Origin: Ideonella dechloratans
Lineage (GTDB): Bacteria > Pseudomonadota > Gammaproteobacteria > Burkholderiales > Burkholderiaceae_C
DNA length: 64,000 nt
Direction: 5' to 3'
Assembly: GCF_021049305.1 (NCBI RefSeq)
Contig: NZ_CP088081.1
Location: 1,860,001-1,924,000, forward strand
Positions 29,774 to 39,001 of this stretch are shown piece by piece (position 1 is the first letter of the stretch; the number at the start of each line of letters is the position of its first letter). The position numbers were made by a program, and so were the translations under genes. Under the pieces are notes generated by a model. That model searched no databases, was not told the DNA's origin, and was given only the letters and a program-made list of their open reading frames with translations.

Positions 29774-29849
29774 ATTTCTCCCTATCTCATTTGGGGCATC
29801 ATCCTGATGCCAATTCGGAATGCAAGCAAGCGATATTTGCTCCAAATAA

Positions 29850-30104
29850 GTAGCCCCGAGTCACTGGGTACTGAAGCGGATGTATGTGCAGCCGGGTGCC
29901 AGGGGCAGTGGCGTGGCGCAGGGCATGCTGGCCTTGCTGGAAGCTGCCGCTGCGGCAGACGGGTGCCCGGAGATCCTGCTGGAAACCGGGCCTTTCCAGC
30001 CCCAGGCCATCGCCTTTTACGAGAAGCAGGGCTACCGCCGCCGTGCGGCCTTTGGCGACTATCCCGAACACCCGATGAGCGTGTTCATGGGCAAGCGGCT
30101 TTGA
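29850..30104 (+). pseudogene. N-terminally truncated GNAT acetyltransferase
   Basis: Only the C-terminal half of a GNAT N-acetyltransferase remains. VLKRMYVQPGARGSGVAQGM is the acetyl-CoA-binding motif A, and PQAIAFYEKQGYRR is motif B. The similarity begins near 29868, directly after the AT-rich island, and a stop codon lies in frame at 29847. The island insertion or a linked deletion probably removed the first half. An ATG at 29880 could still be translated but would lack half the fold. Confidence 0.8.
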
Positions 30105-30134
30105 GCCGCCTCGGTCAGGTTGGGTCCGGCTCGG

Positions 30135-30596
30135 TCAGGGCTGGCTGGCTGCGGCCGATGCCGCGTTCATCACCTGCTGCAGCGGTGTGGCCTGCAGCCG
30201 CCCCTGGCCGATGGGCCGGCCCTGGGCGTAGAGCTTGAAATCCGGCTGGCCGGGGGCCACGCGGAAGGGCTGGGTGCAGCGCAGGGCGATCTCGGCGTTC
30301 TGGCCGGGGTCGATCTCGCCCTCGATGTCGGGCAGGCGCAGGGCGCAGGTGATGACGGCGGGCTCGCCGGAGAACTGCACCTGGGCCATGAAGTTGTGGA
30401 ACACCGGTTGGGTCAGGCCGCTGCGCATGCCGGGCTTCCACAGGCTGACCTGCACGGCCACCGGCGTGTCCTCGGGGAACTGCAGAGGCTCGGCGGCCAG
30501 GGCGGGCCGGGCGATGGCCGACAAGCCGAGCAGGGCGGCCGGCCCCAGCACGCGCGAAGCCCGCGCGGCGGCGCAGCCAAGACCTCGTCGGAACAT
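30135..30596 (-). CDS. Exported EF-Tu domain III-like protein
   Basis: 153 residues starting MFRRGLGCAAARASRVLG with a signal peptide ending near ALAAEP. The mature part aligns by eye with the third (beta-barrel) domain of elongation factor Tu: VSLWKPGMRSGLTQPVFHNF, GEIDPGQNAEIALRCTQPF and LYAQGRPIGQGRL mirror the EF-Tu segments before, in and after the TTDVTG-PGDNV region. No GTPase domain is present, so it cannot act in translation. The ATG overlaps the recJ stop by one base, so it is translated from the recJ transcript. Role unknown. Confidence 0.7.
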   Translation of the reverse strand: MFRRGLGCAAARASRVLGPAALLGLSAIARPALAAEPLQFPEDTPVAVQVSLWKPGMRSGLTQPVFHNFMAQVQFSGEPAVITCALRLPDIEGEIDPGQNAEIALRCTQPFRVAPGQPDFKLYAQGRPIGQGRLQATPLQQVMNAASAAASQP

Positions 30597-32344
30597 CAGG
30601 CCGCCTCCACCGCCGCTTCCACCACCATCTGCACGCGCTGCTGGCCCTGGAATTCGTCCAGGCTGATGCGGTAGGCCAGGCGCACCTTCTCGCTCACCGG
30701 CTCGGCGTGGCCGAACCAGATGGCGTCGCGCAGCTGGCCCTGGTGGCGCACGCGCAGCTTCAGGTGTTTTTCGCCCACCAGGCGCTGCTGCACCACGTCC
30801 ACCACATCGCAGAAGACGGGGGCCTCGAAGCCCTGGCCCCAGACCACCTGCTCCAGCTGCGCGGCGGTGGCGGGGGTGAAGTACTCCACCGGCAGCGGGC
30901 CGTCGGTGGCAATGCGGCGCTGCAGGGCCTCGGGCGCCAGCCATTCGCGGGCCACCTGCTGCAGGGCCTGCTCAAAGGTGTCCAGGTGCTCTTCGGCCAG
31001 GGTGCAGCCGGCGGCCATGGCGTGGCCGCCAAAGCGGATCAGCACGCCGGGGTGGCGCTTGCTGACCAGGTCCAGCGCGTCGCGCAGATGAAAGCCGGGA
31101 ATGGAGCGGCCGGAGCCCTTGAGCAGCCCGTCCGCGCCGATGGCGAAGACGAAGGTGGGGCGGTGCAGCCGGTCCTTGGTGCGGCCGGCCACGATGCCCA
31201 CCACGCCTTCGTGGAACTCGGGGTCGAAGAGCACCACCGCCTCGGGCGGCGTGCCTTCGGGCATCAGGTGCTCCAGCAGGGCCTCGGCCTGTTCGCGCAT
31301 GCCGCCTTCCACCTCGCGACGCTCGCGGTTGATGGCGTCCAGCTGGCCGGCCAGTTCGGTGGCACGGGCGGGGTCGTCGGTCAGCAGGCACTCGATGCCC
31401 AGCGTCATGTCGGCCAGGCGACCGGCGGCGTTGATGCGTGGGCCCAGTGCAAAGCCGAAGTCGAAGGCGCTGGCCTTGGCCGGCTGGCGGGCCGCGGCCT
31501 GGAACAGCGCGGCCACGCCGGGCTGCACGCGGCCGCTGCGCACGCGCTTCAAGCCCTGGGTGACGAGGCGGCGGTTGTTGTCGTCGAGCTTGACCACGTC
31601 GGCCACGGTGCCCAGGGCCACCAGGTCCAGCAGGGCGTCCAGCCGGGGCTGGGGGGCGGCGTCAAAGCGGCCGCGGGCGCGCAGCTCGGCCCGCAGGGCC
31701 AGCAGCACATAGAAGACCACGCCCACGCCGGCCAGGGATTTGCTCTCGAAGCTGCAGCCCGGCTGGTTGGGGTTGACGATGACGTTGGCCGCGGGCAGCT
31801 CCACCTGGCCGTCGATGACGGCGGGCAGGTGGTGGTCGGTCACCAGCACGTCCAGGCCCTGGGCGCGGGCATGGGCCACGCCGGCCAGGCTGGCAATGCC
31901 GTTGTCCACCGTCACCAGCAGCGCGGGCTGGCACTGGGCGATGGCCAGGTCGACGATGGTGGGCGTCAGGCCATAGCCGTGCACGGCGCGGTCGGGCACC
32001 ACGTAGTGCAGGGTGTCGGGCCGGGCGCCCAGCATGGCCAGGCCGCGCAGCGCGGTGGCGCAGGCGGTGGCGCCGTCGCAGTCGTAGTCGGCAATGACGC
32101 ACAGGCGCCGGCCGGCGTCGATGGCGTCGGCCAGCAGTTGGGCGGCCTCAAGCGCGCCTTTCAGCGTGGTGGGGGGCAGCAGCTTGGCCAGGCCGTCGTC
32201 CAGGGCCTCGGGGCTGCGCACGCCGCGGGCGGCGAACAGGCGGGCCAGCAGCGGGTGCACACCGCTTTCTTCCAGCGCAAAGGCGGCGCGCGGCGGCACG
32301 TCGCGGGTGAAGAGGGTGGGGGTGGCGGTGGAGGGCGCGTTCAC
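30596..32344 (-). CDS. recJ: Single-stranded-DNA exonuclease RecJ
   Basis: 5'-3' exonuclease used in RecF-pathway recombination and mismatch repair. The 582-residue protein shows the DHH phosphoesterase motifs: VIADYDCDGATA, VTVDNGIA and VTDHHLP, then the DHHA1 part with FGGHAMAAGCTL and the C-terminal OB domain. The length is normal. It is followed by the exported barrel gene with a one-base overlap and preceded by the rpfE-like gene, an order also known from xanthomonads. Confidence 0.97.
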   Translation of the reverse strand: MNAPSTATPTLFTRDVPPRAAFALEESGVHPLLARLFAARGVRSPEALDDGLAKLLPPTTLKGALEAAQLLADAIDAGRRLCVIADYDCDGATACATALRGLAMLGARPDTLHYVVPDRAVHGYGLTPTIVDLAIAQCQPALLVTVDNGIASLAGVAHARAQGLDVLVTDHHLPAVIDGQVELPAANVIVNPNQPGCSFESKSLAGVGVVFYVLLALRAELRARGRFDAAPQPRLDALLDLVALGTVADVVKLDDNNRRLVTQGLKRVRSGRVQPGVAALFQAAARQPAKASAFDFGFALGPRINAAGRLADMTLGIECLLTDDPARATELAGQLDAINRERREVEGGMREQAEALLEHLMPEGTPPEAVVLFDPEFHEGVVGIVAGRTKDRLHRPTFVFAIGADGLLKGSGRSIPGFHLRDALDLVSKRHPGVLIRFGGHAMAAGCTLAEEHLDTFEQALQQVAREWLAPEALQRRIATDGPLPVEYFTPATAAQLEQVVWGQGFEAPVFCDVVDVVQQRLVGEKHLKLRVRHQGQLRDAIWFGHAEPVSEKVRLAYRISLDEFQGQQRVQMVVEAAVEAA

Positions 32345-32359
32345 AGCAGAGGTTCAGGC

Positions 32360-33298
32360 TCAGAGGTCTTGCAGCAGGGCGGCAGCGTGGGGGCGGGCAC
32401 GGGGCAGCAGGCGGCGCCACCAGGGCTGGGGCTGCGGCGCCCAGTGGCGCACATGGCGCTCGCCGCACAGGGTGAGGCGCAGGGGCTGGCCCTGGTCCAG
32501 CCGGGCCAGCAGCTCGGGGATGCGGGTGGCGTCCAGCGCCTGCCAGGCCTCGGCCCAGGCGGCCCAGTCGTCGGCCAGCACGGGGCCGCGCAGGCGGTCG
32601 TCCAGGGTCACGGCATCGGTGGCGGGCGGGGGCAGGGCGGGGCCGGTGCCGCTCAGCCAGAAGGAGTTGACGGGCAGCTGGCCGCGGGCCTCGCGTTCGT
32701 CGTTGAGCGGGTGGGTGTAGAGCAGCATCTGCACCTCGGCCTGCAGGCGGCGGATCTGCCTGGCGGCGGGGTGGTCGTTGAGCCACCAGTCCACATTGCG
32801 GCCGATCACCCGGTCCAGCGACGCGGTGGGCAGGCTGGCCAGCTGCGGGTGCTGCACATACCAACGGGTGGGCGCGCCCCAGTGCAGGCGCCAGCCGTCC
32901 TCCTCGAACAGGGGGCGCAGCACGTCGAACAGGGCGCGGGCAGTGGCTTCGTCCAGGTCCAGCTCGGCCGGGTTGGCCAGGGACACCTGCTCGGTGCCCA
33001 GGTGCCAGTGGGTGGGGCTGATGAGGCCCCAGCCCTCGCCTTCGGCGGCCAGGCCATCGGCCCGGGCGCTCAGCGTGGCCAGGGGCAGCAGGCCATCGGC
33101 CACGGGCCAGCCCCAGGCTTGGGCCAGGGCGCGTTCATGCGGGGCGCTCAGGCTCAGCTCGTCGCCCAGGTCCTCGGCCGCCGGGGCCACCGGGGAAAGA
33201 CGGGCCAGAAGGCGTTCCAGGTTCGGCAGGGCCAGGCCACTGAGGGCCTGGGTGGCCGCGGGCGAGAGGGCGCTGGCGTGGGCGATGACGAACTGCAT
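32360..33298 (-). CDS. RpfE-type regulatory / phosphoglycerate-mutase-like protein
   Basis: 312 residues starting MQFVIAHASALSPAATQAL. It resembles the RpfE-like family, often annotated as cofactor-independent phosphoglycerate mutase, though the mutase catalytic metal sites are not obvious here. Recognisable blocks are WGLISPTHWHLGTEQVSL, RWYVQHPQLASLPTASLDRV and QMLLYTHPLNDEREARG. It lies 15 bases upstream of recJ on the same strand. Biochemical role is not established for the family, as far as I know. Confidence 0.65.
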   Translation of the reverse strand: MQFVIAHASALSPAATQALSGLALPNLERLLARLSPVAPAAEDLGDELSLSAPHERALAQAWGWPVADGLLPLATLSARADGLAAEGEGWGLISPTHWHLGTEQVSLANPAELDLDEATARALFDVLRPLFEEDGWRLHWGAPTRWYVQHPQLASLPTASLDRVIGRNVDWWLNDHPAARQIRRLQAEVQMLLYTHPLNDEREARGQLPVNSFWLSGTGPALPPPATDAVTLDDRLRGPVLADDWAAWAEAWQALDATRIPELLARLDQGQPLRLTLCGERHVRHWAPQPQPWWRRLLPRARPHAAALLQDL

Positions 33299-33339
33299 GG
33301 GGCGCGATTATCGGTCCCCCACCCGGTGGGCGCAGGCGC

Positions 33340-35157
33340 TCAGACCACGCTGTCCCAGGGGGCCGACAGGCGCACCGCGCCGTGGATGATGCCGACCATG
33401 GAATAGGTCTGCGGGAAGTTGCCCCACAGCTCGCCGGTGGTGGCGTGCATGTCCTCGCTGAGCAGGCCGACATGGTTGCGCCGGGCCAGCAGGGCCTCGA
33501 AGGATTCGCGGGCTTCCTCGCGCCGGCCGATGCGGGCCAGCGCATCCACCCGCCAGAAGGAGCAGACGTTGAAGGCCACCTCGGGCTTGCCGAAGTCGTC
33601 GGCCGCCTCGTAGCGGCGCATGAAGGGGCCGTCGCACAGCGAGCGCTCCATGGCTTCGACGGTCTGGATGAAGCGCGGGTCGTTGGGCGGCAGAAAGCCC
33701 ACCTCGCCCATCAGCAGCACGCTGGCGTCCAGGTCTTGGCCGCCCAGGCTTTCCACGAAGGCCTGGCGCTTGTCGCTCCAGGCGTGCGCCAGGATGTCGG
33801 CGTGGATCTTGGCGGCGCGGGCCTGCCAGAAGTGGGCCCGCTCGGGCAGGCCCAGCGTGCCGGCGATGCGGGCCAGGCGGTCGCAGGCGGCCCAGCACAT
33901 CAGCGCGGACGAGGTGTGCACCCGGGCGCGGGTGCGCAGCTCCCAGATGCCGGCGTCGGGCTGGTCGTGCAGGCGCCAGGCCTGTTCGCCCATGGCCTCC
34001 AGGGCGGCAAAGTCGGCGCTGTCACCGCGGCGGAACAGGCGGTGGTCGTGGAAGGCCTGGGCCGCGCCCAGCACGATGTTGCCGTACACATCGTGCTGGA
34101 AGTGCTCGTAGGCCTGGTTGCCCACCCGCACCGGGCCCATGCCGCGGTAGCCGGCGGCCTGCGGCACGATGGATTCGGGCAGGGCCCGCTCCAGGCCGAT
34201 GCCGTAGAGCGGCTGCACGTGGTCGCCGGGCGTGCTGCGGATGACGTTGTAGAGCCAGTTCAGGTAGCTCTCCATCGTGCCCACCTCGGACAGGCTGTTG
34301 AGCGCCCGCACCACGAAGAAGGCGTCGCGCAGCCAGCAGTAGCGGTAGTCCCAGTTGCGGCCGCTGTGGGCGGCCTCGGGGATGCTGGTGGTCATGGCGG
34401 CGACGATGGCGCCGGTTTCCTCGTACTGGCAGAGCTTGAGGGTGATGGCCGCGCGGATCACCGCGTCCTGCCATTCCAGCGGCAGGGCCAGGCGGTGGGT
34501 CCAGTTCTTCCAGTGCAGGTGGGTGGCCTCCTCGAAGTCGCGGGCGGTTTCCTCGATGCCGCCGGACAGGGTTTCGTCCGGCCCCAGCAGCAGGCTGACC
34601 GGGCCGTGCAGCGAGAACCAGGTGCCGTCCAGCAGGTAGGTCAGCGGCACGTTGGTGTTCAGGCGCAGGGTGATGTCCGGCAGGATGAAACGCAGGTGGT
34701 GGCTGCCGCGGGTGAGCGTGGGGGCCGTGGCGCCCCAGTCGCCCCGCGGCTTGACCGTGAAGCGCACCCGCGGGTGGCCGGCCAGGGGGCGCACCCGCCG
34801 CACCAGCTGGGCCGGGCGGAACACCCGTTCGCGGGTGATGAAGCGGGGGGCGAAGTCCACCACCTCGATGCCCTGGCCCTGGCCGTCCCACAACCGGGTG
34901 CGCAGGATGGCCGTGCCGTCGTCATACTGCTGCTCGGTACGGGTCAGGCCTTCCAGCTCCACCGTCATGGACCCGTCCAGCGGCAGGCCCTCGGCCGAAT
35001 GCAGCAGGGCGTCGAAGACCGGCGGGCTGTCGAAGCGCGGCATGCAGCACCAGACCAGGCTGGCCCGGTTGTCCACCAGGGCACCCACGGTGCAGTTGCC
35101 GATCAGGGCCAGATCCAGCGAAGCGGCGGGGCGGGCGTTCGGGGGCGGGGAACTCAT
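33340..35157 (-). CDS. Glycoside hydrolase family 15 protein (trehalase/glucoamylase-like)
   Basis: 605 residues, no signal peptide, so cytoplasmic. The N-terminal beta-sandwich begins DLALIGNCTVGALVDNRASL. The (alpha/alpha)6 barrel contains the family block GRNWDYRYCWLRDAFFVV. The C-terminal part has VAFNVCSFWRVDALARIG and LLSEDMHATTGELWGNFPQTYS. GH15 proteins in this setting hydrolyse trehalose or alpha-glucans. It is divergent from otsA-otsB, so a trehalose-degrading role is plausible but inferred. The shared 121-base region contains a palindrome over a -10 box. Confidence 0.92.
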   Translation of the reverse strand: MSSPPPNARPAASLDLALIGNCTVGALVDNRASLVWCCMPRFDSPPVFDALLHSAEGLPLDGSMTVELEGLTRTEQQYDDGTAILRTRLWDGQGQGIEVVDFAPRFITRERVFRPAQLVRRVRPLAGHPRVRFTVKPRGDWGATAPTLTRGSHHLRFILPDITLRLNTNVPLTYLLDGTWFSLHGPVSLLLGPDETLSGGIEETARDFEEATHLHWKNWTHRLALPLEWQDAVIRAAITLKLCQYEETGAIVAAMTTSIPEAAHSGRNWDYRYCWLRDAFFVVRALNSLSEVGTMESYLNWLYNVIRSTPGDHVQPLYGIGLERALPESIVPQAAGYRGMGPVRVGNQAYEHFQHDVYGNIVLGAAQAFHDHRLFRRGDSADFAALEAMGEQAWRLHDQPDAGIWELRTRARVHTSSALMCWAACDRLARIAGTLGLPERAHFWQARAAKIHADILAHAWSDKRQAFVESLGGQDLDASVLLMGEVGFLPPNDPRFIQTVEAMERSLCDGPFMRRYEAADDFGKPEVAFNVCSFWRVDALARIGRREEARESFEALLARRNHVGLLSEDMHATTGELWGNFPQTYSMVGIIHGAVRLSAPWDSVV

Positions 35158-35212
35158 GGGGACTCCTGGCTTCAGAACAGAACGAGGGGGCCATGTGTGG
35201 CACGATATATTT

Positions 35213-35229
35213 AGACAAATATAATGTCT
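35213..35229. promoter_or_regulatory. Operator-like palindrome between the GH15 gene and otsA
   Basis: AGACA, seven bases and TGTCT form a perfect 5-bp inverted repeat in the divergent GH15-otsA region. The spacer and right arm contain the -10 hexamer of otsA. In the other direction TATATT in the same segment could serve the GH15 gene. The arrangement suggests one regulator controlling both directions. Confidence 0.5.
35220..35225 (+). promoter_or_regulatory. otsA: Consensus -10 hexamer upstream of otsA
   Basis: TATAAT matches the sigma-70 consensus perfectly, 53 bases before the otsA ATG, in an AT-rich patch that stands out from the GC-rich surroundings. The -35 position at 17-base spacing reads GTGGCA or TGTGGC, a weak match. 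Confidence 0.5.
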
Positions 35230-35278
35230 GTCACCTCAGCCCCCGCCCGATCAGGGCGGAGAAGGGCGTTTCCACGGC

Positions 35279-37678
35279 ATGTTCAAGACCCTGCGACTTC
35301 AGCTTCGGTTCCTTCTTCCGCTGACCATCACCCTGGTGGCCGCGGCATACCTGGCCGTGCCTTTGCTCGACCAGGTGACTTTGCGCTGGTTTGCCCGGGA
35401 TCTCAACAGCCGCGGCCAGTTGGTGGCCGGCACCTTGTCCGACAACGCGGCCGATGCCATCGCCTCGGGCCGCTATGAGCGCCTGCGCGCCACCATGGAG
35501 CGGGTGGCGCAGGACGAGCGCCTGTTCGCCATGGGCCTGTGCAGCCCGGACGGCCGCTGGCTGGTGCGCACCAGTGGTTTCCCGCGGGAGCTCAGCTGCC
35601 AGCAGGCCGAAACGGTGGCGGCCCAGCCCGAGCACCGCCTGAACCTGGCGGGGGGGCCCGTGCACCTGGGGGTTCACCCGGTGATGGGCATGCCGGTGCA
35701 GCCGCTGGTGGCGCAGACGCCCGCCTCGGCCGCCTCGTCGGCCGCCCAGGCCTCGAGCCTGTTCGTCGGCCCCCTGATCGAGCCGCGGGCCACCCCGAGG
35801 GACGCCGAGCCGGTGCAACTGGGGCAGCTGGTGCTGGTGCACGACCTGAGCTTCATGGAGCGCCGCAGCCAGGACACCCGGCGCTACCTGATCGTCTTCC
35901 TGGCGGTGCTGGGCTTTGTCATCGCGGTCATCACCATGGTGGTGGCCCAGCTGAGCTGGCGCGGCTGGGTCAACGGGGTGCGCGCCATCCTGCGCGGCGA
36001 GGGCCTGCTCACCCCCATGGTGCCGGCGCCCGAGCTGGCCCCCTTCGCCAAGGAGATGCAGCAGCGCCTGCGTGACCTGGAGGACGAGTACCGCCGCCTG
36101 CAGGGGCCGGAGACGGAGTGGACGGCCGAGCGCCTGCGTGCGCTGTTGCACAGCCAGCTCAGCGGGGATCAGGTGATCGTGGTGTCCAACCGCGAGCCCT
36201 ACATCCACGAACGGAGCGACGACGGCGTGGTGGTGCGCCGCCCGGCCAGCGGCCTGGTGACGGCGGTGGAGCCGGTGATGCGGGCCTGCTCGGGCACCTG
36301 GATCGCCCATGGCAGCGGCAGCGGCGACCGCGAGGTGGTGGATGCCCACGACCGCGTGGCCGTGCCGCCCGGCCACGACGACTACTACCTGCGCCGCATC
36401 TGGTTGAGCGCCGAGGAGGAGCGCGGCTACTACTTCGGCTTTGCCAACGAGGGGCTGTGGCCGCTGTGCCATGTGGCCCATGTGCGCCCGGTGTTCCGCG
36501 AGAGCGACTGGGAGGCCTACAAGGCCGTGAACCAGCGCTTTGCCGACGCGGTGGTGGCCGAGGCCCGCAGCGAGGACCCGGTGGTGCTGGTGCAGGACTA
36601 CCACTTCGCCCTGCTGCCGGCCATGGTGCGCGAGAAGCTGCCCCAGGCCACCATCCTGACCTTCTGGCACATCCCCTGGCCCAATCCGGAGTCCTTCGGC
36701 ATCTGCCCCTGGCGGCGCGAGTTGCTGCAGGGCCTGCTGGGCTCCACCATCCTGGGCTTCCACACCCGCTTCCACTGCCGCAACTTCATGGAGACGGTGG
36801 ACCGCTACCTGGAGGCCCGCATCGAGCAGGAGCATTCCACCATCTCCTTCCAGGACAAGGAGACCCTGGTGGAGAGCTATCCCATTTCCATCGAATGGCC
36901 CACGCCGGCCACGGTGGCTGGCTGGGGCCCGGTGGTGGACTGCCGCCAGCGGGTCTTCGCCCGCCTGGGCCTGGCCGAGGACACCTGCCTGGCGGTGGGC
37001 GTGGACCGCTTCGACTACACCAAGGGCATCCTGGAGCGGCTGAACGCGGTGGAGCGCCTGCTGGAGAAGCACCCGGAGTGGGTGGGCCGCTTCGTCTTCG
37101 TGCAGGTGGCCGCGCCCACCCGCAGTTCGCTGGAGGAATACCGCAGCTTCCAGGACCGCATCGAGCGGCTGAGCGCCCGCATCAACGAGCGCTTCGGCCG
37201 CCCGGGCTACCAGCCCGTTCACCTGCTCGCCCAGCACCACGAGCCCGAACAGGTCAACGAGCTTTTCCGCGCCGCCAACATCTGCGTGGTCACCAGCCTG
37301 CACGACGGCATGAACCTGGTGAGCAAGGAGTTCGTGGCGGCACGCGACGACGAGCAGGGCGTGCTGCTGCTCAGCCGCTTTGCCGGCGCCGCGCGCGAGC
37401 TGACCGAGGCCCTGATCGTGAACCCCTACCACGTCGAGGAGACGGCCGACGCGCTGTACCAGGCGGCCACCATGCCCTCGGCCGAGCAGCGCGAGCGCAT
37501 GGCCAGCCTGCGCAGCACGGTGCACGAGTTCAATGTCTACCGCTGGGCCGGCCACATGCTCAGCGACGCCGCACGCTGGCGCCTGCGAGCCCGGGTGGAG
37601 GCCCGGGTGCGGCGCTTCCAGCGCACCGACCTGTCCGCGCTGTCCGAACTGCGCAGCTCTGCTTCCGACCGTTCATGA
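35279..37678 (+). CDS. otsA: Trehalose-6-phosphate synthase with membrane sensor-like N-terminus
   Basis: Makes trehalose-6-phosphate from UDP-glucose and glucose-6-phosphate. Residues from about 300 on are a complete GT20 synthase: [62 protein letters not shown] and [13 protein letters not shown]. The first 300 residues are not part of normal OtsA. They comprise TM1 near 9-28, a periplasmic domain of about 170 residues, TM2 near 203-225 and a HAMP-like and coiled linker ([15 protein letters not shown]). At 799 residues it is about 300 longer than E. coli OtsA. The ATG overlaps no gene; otsB follows with a 4-base overlap. Confidence 0.95.
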   Translation: MFKTLRLQLRFLLPLTITLVAAAYLAVPLLDQVTLRWFARDLNSRGQLVAGTLSDNAADAIASGRYERLRATMERVAQDERLFAMGLCSPDGRWLVRTSGFPRELSCQQAETVAAQPEHRLNLAGGPVHLGVHPVMGMPVQPLVAQTPASAASSAAQASSLFVGPLIEPRATPRDAEPVQLGQLVLVHDLSFMERRSQDTRRYLIVFLAVLGFVIAVITMVVAQLSWRGWVNGVRAILRGEGLLTPMVPAPELAPFAKEMQQRLRDLEDEYRRLQGPETEWTAERLRALLHSQLSGDQVIVVSNREPYIHERSDDGVVVRRPASGLVTAVEPVMRACSGTWIAHGSGSGDREVVDAHDRVAVPPGHDDYYLRRIWLSAEEERGYYFGFANEGLWPLCHVAHVRPVFRESDWEAYKAVNQRFADAVVAEARSEDPVVLVQDYHFALLPAMVREKLPQATILTFWHIPWPNPESFGICPWRRELLQGLLGSTILGFHTRFHCRNFMETVDRYLEARIEQEHSTISFQDKETLVESYPISIEWPTPATVAGWGPVVDCRQRVFARLGLAEDTCLAVGVDRFDYTKGILERLNAVERLLEKHPEWVGRFVFVQVAAPTRSSLEEYRSFQDRIERLSARINERFGRPGYQPVHLLAQHHEPEQVNELFRAANICVVTSLHDGMNLVSKEFVAARDDEQGVLLLSRFAGAARELTEALIVNPYHVEETADALYQAATMPSAEQRERMASLRSTVHEFNVYRWAGHMLSDAARWRLRARVEARVRRFQRTDLSALSELRSSASDRS

Positions 37679-38445
37679 GGCATCTTTTCAGCCAAGAAGG
37701 CGAGGCCGCCCTGGTGGCCGCGCTGCAGTACCAACCCCTGCTGGCCTTCGATTTCGATGGCACGCTGGCGCCCATCGTGCCGCGGCCGGACGACGCGCGC
37801 GTCTCGCTGGCGGTGGCCGGGCGGCTCAGCCAGCTCATGCGCTGGCTGCCGGTGGCCATCGTCACCGGGCGGCGGGTGGACGATGTGCGCGAGCGCCTGG
37901 GCTTCGTGCCCAGCTACATCGTGGGCAACCACGGCGCCGAGGATGCGGCCGACCCGGCGGTGGCGCAGGCCTTGTCCGAGGCCCTGGAGAGCGCACGCGA
38001 GCTGCTGGCCCAGCGCGAGCCGGTGCTGCGCGCCGCCGGTGTGAGCGTGGAGGACAAGCAGCAGTCCATCGCCCTGCATTACCGCCTGGCGCGCGACCGC
38101 GAACGGGCCCGCCAGGTCATCGACGAGGTGCTGCAGGGAGTGGGCCCGACGCTGACCGTGTTCGGCGGCAAGCTGGTGGTCAACCTGACCCCGGCCAACG
38201 CCCCCGACAAGGCCCATGCGGTGCGCTCGCTGGTGGCGCGCAGCGGGGCCGGCGGGGCGCTGTTCGCCGGGGACGATCTCAACGACGAGCCGGTTTTCGC
38301 CGCAGCGGCGCCGCATTGGCTGACCATCAAGATCGGCCGCGAGCCGGCCCAGACCCGGGCCGCCTTCTTCCTGGAGAACCCGGCGGAGATGGCCCTGCTG
38401 CTCGAGCGCATCCTGAGCCTGGTGCCCAAGCTGCTGGGCCGCTGA
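37675..38445 (+). CDS. otsB: Trehalose-6-phosphate phosphatase
   Basis: HAD-superfamily phosphatase that converts trehalose-6-phosphate to trehalose. The 256-residue protein has motif I LLAFDFDGTLAPIV, motif II in VAIVTGRRVDDV, and motif IV ALFAGDDLNDEPVF. The ATG overlaps the otsA stop (ATGA), so the two steps of trehalose synthesis are translated together. Length is usual. Confidence 0.96.
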   Translation: MRHLFSQEGEAALVAALQYQPLLAFDFDGTLAPIVPRPDDARVSLAVAGRLSQLMRWLPVAIVTGRRVDDVRERLGFVPSYIVGNHGAEDAADPAVAQALSEALESARELLAQREPVLRAAGVSVEDKQQSIALHYRLARDRERARQVIDEVLQGVGPTLTVFGGKLVVNLTPANAPDKAHAVRSLVARSGAGGALFAGDDLNDEPVFAAAAPHWLTIKIGREPAQTRAAFFLENPAEMALLLERILSLVPKLLGR

Positions 38446-38469
38446 GCCAGCCGTCGAGGCCGCGCCGGC

Positions 38470-39000
38470 TCAGGGCTTGGCGGGGGCCGCGAGGGTCCAG
38501 TGCAGCGTGGGGCAGGGCAGATCCTGCGGCGCGAAGTGCCCCCGGGGCCGCGGGGGCTGCCCCTGCGCAGCGCCGAAGACGTCATGCACCTGCCACGGCC
38601 CGCGCAGCCGGTAGCGGCCCGGCGTGTTCAGGTCGAACACCAGCGCCAGGTCCAGCGTGGCCGAGGCCTGGGCCCCGGCCGGCAGGGCCAGGTACTGGCT
38701 GGCGTCCGGGTCGCCCCGCTTGGCCTGCGGGCCCTGGTAGGGCAGCAGGGCGCCATCCCGGTCGAGCCGGAAGGACGCCCCGAGCCAGCGGGCCTCGAAG
38801 GGCGTGCCCCAGCGCAGCAGGAACACGGTCTGCGTGCCGGGGTTGTGCAGGGTCATGGTGAGGGGCACCGGCTGGCCGGCGGCCAGCGCATCCGGCACGG
38901 ACAGGGTGCAGCGCAGCAGCGGCTGCGCCGCGGCCGATCCGGTCAGGACACCGAATGCCATGCAGGCCTCCAGAAGGCGCCAGCCGATGCCGCGTCCCAC
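38470..39000 (-). CDS. Exported stand-alone paralogue of the M35 N-terminal domain
   Basis: About 176 residues. From the GTG at 39000 the protein has a basic n-region and signal peptide (GRGIGWRLLEACMAFGVL, ending SAAAQP); an ATG at 38961 is the alternative. The mature part parallels the N-terminal domain of the adjacent M35 peptidase: PVPLTMTLHNPGTQTVFLLRW, ALLPYQGPQAKRGDPDASQY and DLNTPGRYRLR correspond to segments of that protein before its catalytic domain. It lacks HExxH. The GTG lies one base after the peptidase stop, so they share a transcript. It may act as inhibitor, chaperone or a second binding module. Confidence 0.7.
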   Translation of the reverse strand: MGRGIGWRLLEACMAFGVLTGSAAAQPLLRCTLSVPDALAAGQPVPLTMTLHNPGTQTVFLLRWGTPFEARWLGASFRLDRDGALLPYQGPQAKRGDPDASQYLALPAGAQASATLDLALVFDLNTPGRYRLRGPWQVHDVFGAAQGQPPRPRGHFAPQDLPCPTLHWTLAAPAKP

Positions 39001-39001
39001 G

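Noticed and set aside
35199..35215. Sigma-54-like TGGCACG upstream of otsA
   Set aside because: The -12 element TTGC is missing at the required spacing; a TATAAT box explains the site better.
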